Shown here: piece after piece, positions 53,990-62,700 of the stretch
How the letters are laid out: each line of letters opens with the position of its first letter
How positions within the stretch are numbered: the stretch's first letter is position 1
Source: Cunninghamella blakesleeana
Lineage: Eukaryota; Mucoromycota; Mucoromycetes; Mucorales; Cunninghamellaceae
NCBI GenBank assembly: GCA_017871115.1
Contig: JAFCIZ010000011.1
Location: 699,501-763,500 of the forward strand
Reading direction: 5' to 3'
DNA length: 64,000 nucleotides
Translations under genes and position numbers: made by a program
Notes under the pieces: model-generated
Told to the model about the DNA's origin: nothing
Databases searched by the model: none
Seen by the model: the letters and a program-made list of their open reading frames with translations, nothing else

Positions 53990-55072
53990 ATGACTTCGGC
54001 AATAAGGTTAAAGGATTATATCGATAGACCTGATAGTTTTTACGGTGATACCATGGTAGAGAATCCTTTAATGTGGCTACGAAACTTCGACACATGGGCC
54101 AAAATCATAGAACTTGAAGAAGAAACCATTTTAAAAGTGTTGCCATCATTCCTAAAGTTAAAAGCTGCTGTATGGTGGGACATGAACCAAAACAACATCA
54201 ATGATTGGACCACATTTAAAATACAATTTGAAAAATTTTTTATAAGTGGTAATTTGAATGATGCTTGGTGGAAAGAACTGGAGAACACCCAACAAGGAAC
54301 TATGTCGATCAACGAATTACAATTGGTTTTGGAAGAATTGTTTTATAGGTTAAAAGTAACAGACGAATCTACAAAAAAAAGGTACTTGTTAAAATCATTA
54401 AATAAAGATATAGCTTACCTAACGGAAAGACAAAGACCAAGTAGCTATTCCGACACGTTAACAATTGCCAAAGAAGAAGAATTGCTAATGTATAAATATG
54501 GCGATATCGGACAGAGTGACCAAAGCGTTCCAATCCTTAATAATAAGGCACATCCTCTTTATTTAGTAACTAATAGAAATAATACTGAAGATAATATCAA
54601 GGATGCCAGTATAATTAGTACGTTGGATTCGCTTAACAATCAATTCAATAAGTTGCGAGTGCATTTCGTAAATAATAATCGTAACTCCAACATGCAACAT
54701 GATAACTTTAATGGATACAATAACAACTATAATCCTAATTATTATAATAGATCGCATCAACATGATAATAATTATAAACAAAGATATGACGATAATAATT
54801 ATCATAATAATAACAGAATGGTGAATAAACCAATTAATGATTATTACACTGGCAATCATTATATGTATACGAATAATCAACATAAAACTTACAATACCAA
54901 TCCCATGGAATTAATTAATAATAGTGGTTATACAAATGATCAATCAAGTAATACTAATCATAAACGCCAATACAATTGTCATAACTGTGGTGAGCTTGGA
55001 CACTTTGCAAGGAATTGTAATAAAAACACTAACCATGATCAAGATAACCAGGGAAAAGTCCAAGGACAATAG
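53990..55072 (+). CDS. gypsy-2 Gag
   Basis: 360 residues. The N-terminal half resembles the retrotransposon Gag domain (PLMWLRNFDTWAKI, KAAVWWDMN, WTTFKIQFEKFF, LNELQ-like motif). It is followed by an Asn/Tyr-rich linker and one CCHC zinc knuckle, CHNCGELGHFARNC, near the C-terminus. It packages element RNA. The stop (55070-55072) overlaps the polymerase frame, which lies at -1. Confidence 0.92.
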   Translation: MTSAIRLKDYIDRPDSFYGDTMVENPLMWLRNFDTWAKIIELEEETILKVLPSFLKLKAAVWWDMNQNNINDWTTFKIQFEKFFISGNLNDAWWKELENTQQGTMSINELQLVLEELFYRLKVTDESTKKRYLLKSLNKDIAYLTERQRPSSYSDTLTIAKEEELLMYKYGDIGQSDQSVPILNNKAHPLYLVTNRNNTEDNIKDASIISTLDSLNNQFNKLRVHFVNNNRNSNMQHDNFNGYNNNYNPNYYNRSHQHDNNYKQRYDDNNYHNNNRMVNKPINDYYTGNHYMYTNNQHKTYNTNPMELINNSGYTNDQSSNTNHKRQYNCHNCGELGHFARNCNKNTNHDQDNQGKVQGQ

Positions 55073-57798
55073 GAATTGGGAATCCTGTTGTCCGCAATAA
55101 GTATAATAATCCCAGCCATAACGATCAAAATAATTTTAAAAAAAGAAACGATGATACTGATACTAATCAAAACACGTATAAAAATTTTAATATTAATATT
55201 GATAAAAATAATAATTTTGATAATGGTATTAAAATGAATAATGATAGATTTGTTGATAATAATAATTGTAGTACTACAATGAATATTGAAGGTCCACAAC
55301 GGGTAATGACAATACAAGGCGTAAGAGTATGGAATAACACTGGTCCAACTGACGCTACTATTCCAAATATTGCTCCATTAAAAAAAAGAAGAGCTGCTAT
55401 TAATAATAATGGTGAAATGATTAGTACCGTACCAGTGGCTAAGGAAAAAAGAAAAAGAAAACCAGCCCGAAGGTTATCTGTAGAAGTTGATAATGTTGAT
55501 ATATGGTCTGTTTTAAAAAATCAAAAAGTTGATGTCAGTTTTGCACAATTGGTGAAAACAGATAAAAAAATAGCTAAAGATATCGTTGATGGTATAAGAT
55601 ATTTACATGGACGCAAATCTAACTCCAAAGTCAATAAAGTTAACGTGGTGAATAATTTACAGATGGATGGATTGACTGATTCTGAAGAAGAAGATGCTTC
55701 CGTATTTACTAGTGATCAAGAATTCTCTGAAGTTGACTCTGAAGTAGGAAGTACAATGGAATCCTTTGAATCTGAAGACGAATACGATAAACTTGATTTG
55801 TCTTTTACTACTAATGATCTACAAGACGCAAAACCTTTTATGATACCAATAAAAATAAAAGGAACTTTATATGAAGCCGTAGTTGACACAGGTGCTGCAA
55901 TATCTGTGATAAGTAGTAAAGTAGTTGCTGATTTAAATTTAAAGATAAATACTGAAGTCAAGTTGGCTGTAGAAAATATGGATGAATCAATGACTGAACC
56001 AGGTGGTGTTTATGAATCAGTACCAATAATAATAAGTGGATTATTACGTGCCGATAATATGTTAATACAAAAAAGAACCGACAACTTAATTATTTTGGGT
56101 ATGCCGTGGCTAAGAAGATTCGAAGTGATACCTAATCCTTCCAAACTGTCTATTCAAATTCCTATCAAAAAGACTGGTGAAGTTAAGTTGACTATACAAG
56201 GAAGTAAAGTTGGTGACGACTACAATCGTAAGGTGTTCCATTTAAAAATAGGTGATAAAAAGGGTTGTGATAATCTAGAAAATAAATTATATTGGGGAGA
56301 AGATGAAAAAAAGGGCGTTAAAAATATAGAAGGAGAAAAAGAAATATTTTATTTTGAAAAGATACCTTCACACGAAGAAGAATTAAAAAAATTGTTGGAT
56401 TTATACCGCGATGAAATATTCGTTGAGACTGCTGGCCCGGGGTTGGTAAAGATAGCTTCACACGTGATTAGGACTACGACGGAAACGCCTATTACGAGTA
56501 AACCTTATAGGATGACTTGGGAACAAGATAAGATGCTAAAAGACACACTTGATGACATGTTGAAACAAAATATTATAAGACCCTCTACAGGTGAATGGAC
56601 TGCACCAGTTATTTTTGTGAATAAAAAGACTGGAGATCTCCGTTTATGTCAAGATTACAGGAAGTTGAATCAAGTAACAGTCAAGGATACGTATCCATTA
56701 CCGCACATAGAAGATATAATAGATTCCATAGGCGATGCAAAGATCTTTTCTACTTTAGATGCTGCAAGTGGTTTTTGGCAAATTCCAATGGATAAAGAAT
56801 CCATAAAGAAGACAGGTTTTACAACTAAATACGGAACCTACGAATTTTTGGTTATGCCGTTTGGATTAACTAATGCACCATCAACCTTTCAACGCGTGAT
56901 GACAAATATACTAAGAGACTTAATTGGCAAATATGTGTATGTGTTTATTGATGATATTATAGTTTATTCTAATTCTATGGAAGACCATTTAAATCATTTA
57001 AAAGACGTGTTTGAACTCTGTTATAATTATAACTTAAGGCTGAAGTTATCTAAATGTGAATTTGGTAAAAAGGAAGTTAGTTATCTTGGTCATATGATTA
57101 CTAGTAATGGTCTACAACCAAACGATTACAATATAAATAAAATAAAAAATATGAAGGTACCTACTAACAAAGACGAAGTAAGATCGCTGTTAGGAATGAC
57201 TGGTTATTACCGAAGATTTATACAAAGTTATGCTAGTACGATGCTGCCTATAGCTAAATTAGTAAAGAAGAACGAAGAATTTCAATGGTCAGACGAGCAA
57301 CAACAAGTTTACGAAAAGATAAAAGTATTACTTACTACTCCACCGATATTATCATTCCCCGATAAAAGACAAATACAGATATTAACAACTGATGCTAGTG
57401 GCAAAGGTTTAGGTGCTATATTGTCACAATCTTGCGATGGTACCCCTACAGATGAAACAGTAATTTCATATGCCTCTAGGACATTGAGGAATGCAGAAGT
57501 GAAATATTCGACTACACACTTAGAAGCGTTAGCTATTGTATGGGGCGTCGAACACTATAGATATTACTTGGTCGGTAGGAAGTTTATTTTATATACAGAC
57601 CATGCTGCTTTACGATATATATTCAATAATCCTAAACCTGGTGCTAAACTTGCACGATGGGCTGCCGCTCTAATGGAATATGATTACGAGGTTAAGTACA
57701 GACCTGGTATTAATAACCCCGCCGACTGTTTATCAAGATTAGTGGAAGATGAGGAATTAAATTCTTTGTATGTATGTGTGGGTGAAAGCGAAGAATAA
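55048..57798 (+). CDS. gypsy-2 polymerase: protease, reverse transcriptase, RNase H
   Basis: The frame opens at 55048 and the first ATG is only at 55234, so translation is expected by -1 frameshift from Gag. An Asn-rich start and an acidic region lead to the protease (AVVDTGAAISVISSKV). The RT has FVNKKTGDLRLCQDYRKLN, TLDAASGFWQIPM, VMPFGLTNAPSTFQ and the catalytic YVFIDDIIVYSN. RNase H follows (LTTDASGKGLGAILSQ, LYTDHAALRYIF, PADCLSRL). The stop at 57796-57798 separates it from the integrase. Confidence 0.93.
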   Translation, partial: PGKSPRTIGIGNPVVRNKYNNPSHNDQNNFKKRNDDTDTNQNTYKNFNINIDKNNNFDNGIKMNNDRFVDNNNCSTTMNIEGPQRVMTIQGVRVWNNTGPTDATIPNIAPLKKRRAAINNNGEMISTVPVAKEKRKRKPARRLSVEVDNVDIWSVLKNQKVDVSFAQLVKTDKKIAKDIVDGIRYLHGRKSNSKVNKVNVVNNLQMDGLTDSEEEDASVFTSDQEFSEVDSEVGSTMESFESEDEYDKLDLSFTTNDLQDAKPFMIPIKIKGTLYEAVVDTGAAISVISSKVVADLNLKINTEVKLAVENMDESMTEPGGVYESVPIIISGLLRADNMLIQKRTDNLIILGMPWLRRFEVIPNPSKLSIQIPIKKTGEVKLTIQGSKVGDDYNRKVFHLKIGDKKGCDNLENKLYWGEDEKKGVKNIEGEKEIFYFEKIPSHEEELKKLLDLYRDEIFVETAGPGLVKIASHVIRTTTETPITSKPYRMTWEQDKMLKDTLDDMLKQNIIRPSTGEWTAPVIFVNKKTGDLRLCQDYRKLNQVTVKDTYPLPHIEDIIDSIGDAKIFSTLDAASGFWQIPMDKESIKKTGFTTKYGTYEFLVMPFGLTNAPSTFQRVMTNILRDLIGKYVYVFIDDIIVYSNSMEDHLNHLKDVFELCYNYNLRLKLSKCEFGKKEVSYLGHMITSNGLQPNDYNINKIKNMKVPTNKDEVRSLLGMTGYYRRFIQSYASTMLPIAKLVKKNEEFQWSDEQQQVYEKIKVLLTTPPILSFPDKRQIQILTTDASGKGLGAILSQSCDGTPTDETVISYASRTLRNAEVKYSTTHLEALAIVWGVEHYRYYLVGRKFILYTDHAALRYIFNNPKPGAKLARWAAALMEYDYEVKYRPGINNPADCLSRLVEDEELNSLYVCVGESEE
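55051..55057 (+). promoter_or_regulatory. -1 ribosomal frameshift site (GGGAAAA)
   Basis: In the Gag frame it reads G GGA AAA, a canonical X XXY YYZ heptamer. Slipping back one base leads from Gag to the polymerase frame, whose preceding stop (TAA, 55045-55047) lies just upstream, so the heptamer falls in the 25-bp window where the two frames overlap. Confidence 0.8.
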
Positions 57799-57817
57799 TA
57801 AAATATATATATATATA

Positions 57818-57856
<39 letters not shown>

Positions 57857-58182
57857 TTTTCCTTTTTCCTTTTATTTTTATTTTTACGTTATCTTTTCTA
57901 TATTTAAAACTCCACTTTAATTTTACATTCAATTTTTACTTTAACTTTTCCTTTTTTATATTTTTTTTTTCTCTTTTTCCTTTTTCTTTTTATTTTTATA
58001 TTTTTTTTATTTTATTATTCTATCGTTATAATTATTCCATTTTTTTTTATTATTTTCCCGTTATAACTATTTTTTTTATGAAACCTTTTTACTATCCGAT
58101 ATATCATATTACTTACTTTATTACCTTTTATGATATTACAACAATAATCGATATTACGACCACCAAGACATATTATCGTTAA
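57799..58182 (+). other. AT-rich spacer between RNase H and integrase of gypsy-2
   Basis: About 385 bp with a TA tract, an A run of about 35 and pyrimidine tracts (TTTTTCCTTTTT), with several in-frame stops. Polymerase and integrase lie in the same frame on either side. No known gene in it. Confidence 0.75.
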
Positions 58183-59213
58183 TCAATTACTACAACACGG
58201 AAACAGTCAGAACCTTTGGTAGACCGGCAACAAGTGTTTAACATGGATATAGCAAGGTATATAGCTATTTCAAATTATCTAACTAACGGAAGTTATCCTG
58301 AAGACTGCAATACTATTAAAGAAAAAAGGAAAATACGCGATACGTCAAAAAGATATTTATCTGTAAATGGAAGATTATATGTAAAAGGGAACGATAGCCA
58401 ATCGCAACTAGAAGTTTTACACGAAGGCAATGCTGAAGAAATAATAAAAAAAGTACATGAAGAAGGTCATTTCGGTGTCACTAATACATGGAAACGTTTA
58501 CGCACACAATTTGATGGTTACTTGCTGTCTGAAAAAGTAAAATCGATCGTTAAGTCTTGTGATACTTGTCAATTCCGTGCTAAAAGAAGACATCTGCGTC
58601 AAGAACCTGGTAGACTTATTGATACACCAGTACATCCTTTTTACATGATAGGTGTTGATGCAATAGGACCCGTAACTAAATCTAAACTTGGTAATGAATA
58701 TTTGTTGGTTAGTGTGGATTATCTTACAAGGTGGCCTGTAGTAGCAGCAGTTCCGGATATAAATGAAATAACAACAGCCGACTTTTTATTTAATTGTATA
58801 GTGAAAGATTTCGGAGTACCTAAATATATCCTTACTGATAGAGGATCTAATTTTAACTCTCATTATGTTCATCATTTTCTCAAACGTATCGGATGCAGAC
58901 AATTGACAACGACCGCTTTCAGACCTCAAACCAATGGATTAGTAGAAAGAATGAATCAAACCGTGGTAAATGTGTTATCCAAATTAATTCGTAAAGAAAG
59001 TAACAGTGATATTTGGGATGAAAAACTATCCGAAGCCGTTCTAGCTATAAGGACTATGCCAAACGATACAACTGATATAACTCCTTCTATGCTTCTCTAT
59101 GGTTATAATATGCGCACTCCAGCTTTATGGAAGGCTCCTCGACAAGATTTTGAGGAAGGTGATTTTCTATTAAGAATGAGTGAAAGGTTGGAAGAAATCA
59201 ATGGTGTTATTTT
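58183..59213 (+). pseudogene. gypsy-2 integrase, interrupted by an LTR
   Basis: The frame opens at 58183; an in-frame ATG is at 58243. An HHCC zinc module is visible (HEEGHFGVTNTWKRL...CDTCQFRAK). It is followed by the catalytic core with the D,D,E pattern: Asp in GVDAIGPVTKS, Asp in LTDRGSNFNSHYV, and Glu in NGLVERMNQTV. The frame runs into the LTR at 59214 and ends at 59283, so the last residues come from the LTR. The C-terminal domain is missing. Confidence 0.88.
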
Positions 59214-59621
59214 TGTTGAATTTATCAATTCAAAATTATACAAAAAATTAAAAACAAAGAAATATTGTGAAACTTTTGGTTAACCTTTATTCAAATGTAA
59301 AAGACAAGGGTTGTATTTATACCTTTTAGTGGATTGGTGACACTGGGCTTAGTTTATATGATATAATATGAAAATAGAATTATAAAGTTATCTAGTAAAG
59401 GTAACGTGAATTAGAATGGAGTTTAAAGTGTGTCTATGGTAATGGATCTGCGGGATTAGAAGATTTAAAGTTATAGCAATGCATAAGCTAATAGGAATAG
59501 ATCATTTTGTATCAGGTACACAGTAGTGATTTTATAATAAATATCAAATATTTCATGTGTATTATAAGTGTATTATAGTTATGAAGTCATTTAATATTGT
59601 TATTATATGGTAAATACAACA
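59214..59621 (-). mobile_element. 3' LTR of the chromodomain Ty3/gypsy element (family A)
   Basis: 408 bp; read on the minus strand TGTTGTATTTACC...AAATTCAACA. It lies directly after the purine-rich tract and downstream of the polyprotein gene, so it is the 3' LTR. It is nearly identical to the solo LTRs at 15721 and 25310. Its outer flank on the plus strand is ATTTT (59209-59213). Confidence 0.95.
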
Positions 59622-59636
59622 TTACTCCCTTCCAGG
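59622..59636 (-). other. Polypurine tract
   Basis: On the minus strand CCTGGAAGGGAGTAA ends immediately before the LTR's TGTTG, the position and composition of a plus-strand primer. Confidence 0.75.
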
Positions 59637-59724
59637 TTGAAGCAACCGTTAGAGTGTTATATTTGTGAATTTTTTTTAGAAGTATAGTTGAAGAAAAGAA
59701 GTTTTTTTTTTTTTTTTTTTTTTT

Positions 59725-62700
59725 TTATGCAAGCAGTTTTCTACGACCATGTTTTTTAATGACCGACGTGGCTTGTTTTCTTTTAAGAGGATTTCTCTTT
59801 TCATTTAAATTTTTCTTTTCTTTTTCTTTTAATATATTTATTCTTTTCCAATATGTATCAATGCAGTCTTGTGCATTTATATCGATAGATTTTTCCCATG
59901 TATCATCTTCAGCAGAATAACCTTTCCATCTTATTTTATATTCTCTATTTTGTTCAGTGCCTCTATGGTTTATTATAGCTTCAACTTCATAGATTTCATC
60001 AGTTGGAATGGTTTCATCGTGTGATATTAGTTTTAATTCTGATGGTGTATAATTTCTTGATGTTAATGCACCAGTCATATCTTTTAAAATATAATTACCG
60101 TTTTCAGTTTTATTAACTACAATATATGCACCTTCATATACAGGAGCTAGTTTACTGGTACGTGTAGGTAAACGTGCAACTACATAACTATTAATTGGAA
60201 AGTTTACTATTGGATATTTTTTATTAAAAGCTTCTTTTTGTGCTTTAACAATCATATCCGTTCTTTCCTTAATAGCTGGAAATACAATATCAGCCATATA
60301 ATCCATTCTATCCAGTAGTTTTTGATAGGATATAGGATTTTTGGATGTGATGTCAGTATCTGTTTTGTTTTTATCTAATGCAGCATAAGGTGTATTCATA
60401 TGTCTAGCAAACATAAGGGAAAAAGGGGCAGTTTGTAACCGTTTAGATATTTTATGGTTAACTGCTAATTGTGCAATTGGAGTATACCAATTCCAATCCA
60501 CTTTTGTTCCTTGTATATGTTTTTGAATAATCTCTTGTGCAATACGAACATATCTTTCAGCAACGCCATTACCTCGTGGATGATAAGGTGTAGATAGACG
60601 ATGATCAATATTCATAGTAGTATATAGATTTTTAAAGAATTGATTTTTAAATTCAGTACCGTTATCAGATTGTACAATTTTTGGATAACCAAAATCGCCA
60701 AATACTTGTATTAAAGTGTGGATAACAGTGTCAGATTTTTTGTCAGGTAAAGGTCGATAGATATTGAATCGGGTACATACGTCAACCATAACTAATAAAT
60801 AGTTGTTGCCTTTAGTTGATGTAGGAAAAGGTCCACATAAATCAATAGCCCAATGATCACCTGGTAAATAAGCAAAGACAGGACGTAATGGATTATATCC
60901 TCTTCTTACAATATTATATTTTTGACAAGCAGGACATTCTTTGACTATTTCTAGTGCATCCTTCATAATATGAACCCAATGTAAACCTTCATTATGTACA
61001 GCTTTAACAATTGCTTCAGCACCAAAGTGTCCGAAAGAATGAACTCTTTGTAGTATGGATTTATGTTGATTAGCTGGTGGTGTAATATAATCAGTGGTTT
61101 GATTTTGGATTACTTGGATAAAATGTTTTTCTTCAAAGTATGGTTCTTTTTGTTTTATTTTATCCAGTTTTTCTTTTATTATTTTGTTTGGCTTTTTGTT
61201 TGCATAACCTTTGTTTGCTAAAAGGTGTTGGCTTGATTTATTTGGTTTATTATCCCCCTCCATCTCTTTGTCAGGTATATCAAGACGGGACAAGAGATCA
61301 GGTAGTGTGTTAAGTTTACCTGGTAAGTGAATAATAGTAAAAGAATAATCAAGTAAAGTATCTAGCCATTGTATCATCATGGGTGAAGCTATCTTTTGTG
61401 TATGTAAATAGGTAAGAGCTCTATGATCAGTGTAAAGTACAAAAGGTTTACCCCATAAGAATTTATGATATTTTTTAAGTGCAAAAACTATAGCCAATAG
61501 TTCTCTTTTATTAGTACTATAATTGCGTTGACTTTTAGATAAAGATTTAGCCATGTATCCTATATGACGTTCTTTACCGTTTATTTTTTGAAATAATGAT
61601 GCACCAATACCATAATCACTGGCATCAGTTGCAACATAAAATGTTTTAGAAAGATCAGGAAAGTGTAATAATGTATTATTTTGTAATTCTTGTTTAATGG
61701 TATTAAAATGTTTTTCATGAACTGATGTCCAATCATTATTTGTTATATTTTTGTAATTACGTAAAGCGTCTATAGGTGCAGTTAAAGCAGCAATATTAGC
61801 TATGTGTAATCTGAAGTAATTAACTATACCAAGAAACTGTTGAACAGCATGACCTGTCTTAGGACGTTGCCATTCTAATACATTAGTGACTTTTCGTGGA
61901 TCAAGATCATGACCTTTATCTGATATACAGAATCCTAGTAAGTAAACACATGTCTGTGCGAAGTGACATTTTTTAGGATTAAGTATCAAATTAACTTCTG
62001 TTAATTTCTTTATTGCTATAGATACGTGTTCAATGTGTTCTGTCATATTTTTAGAATGAATAACAACATCATCAACAAATGTTTGGACGTAAGGAAGACC
62101 ATTGAAGATGTGATGCATTACTCTTTGAAATTTAGATGATAGAGGCTTCAATCCAAAAGGACAACCTTTAAACATGTATTGTCTACCTTTGTGTGTAAAA
62201 GTAGTTTTATGTTGATCATCTGGATGAATCATGAATCTATGAAATGCACTTTTTAAATCTAGTGTGGTGAAGATTTTTGATCCGTGCATGTTCTCAAAGA
62301 TCTCATTGATTAATGGTAAAGGATATATATCATCCTGTAAATGTTTATTAATGTGTCGTGGATCAAGACAAGGGCGTTTACCGGTGATATTACCGTATTC
62401 ATCTTTCTTGGGTGCAAGTGTTATAGGACTATTCCAAGTGGTATCGACTGGGGCGATAGTGATTGTACCTTCTTCCAACCAAGTTTTTACTGCCTCATCA
62501 ACCAATGGTTGCATTGTATATGCTATAGGATATTGGCGATGATTAGTATCATTGGATGGCATAGTAGGTGTATTTAATTTAACTACAGAAATATCAAGTG
62601 TACAAAAAGATGTCTTAGGTATCAATTGATTTTCATCAATATAAGGTGTTATAGAATCTATGAATATGATTCTTTCTTCCTTTGTACCTGCAGGTGAATT

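Larger units (their letters stand above)
53395..59213 (+). mobile_element. Ty3/gypsy retrotransposon, plus strand (gypsy-2), 3' end interrupted
   Basis: Order: putative 5' LTR, primer-binding site, Gag, protease-RT-RNase H, AT-rich spacer, integrase. The protease-RT-RNase H-integrase order identifies Ty3/gypsy. The integrase is cut at 59213 by the LTR of the nested chromodomain element. The rest of this element is expected on the far side of that element, beyond the window. The left boundary is an estimate. Confidence 0.85.

Noticed and set aside
57684..57932. Minus-strand ORF with poly-Phe and YIYI runs
   Set aside because: Shadow of the A and TA tracts in the gypsy-2 spacer.
59214..59621. 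3' LTR of the plus-strand gypsy-2 element
   Set aside because: It is in minus orientation and sits directly after the polypurine tract of the minus-strand chromovirus, and it cuts the gypsy-2 integrase mid-gene.
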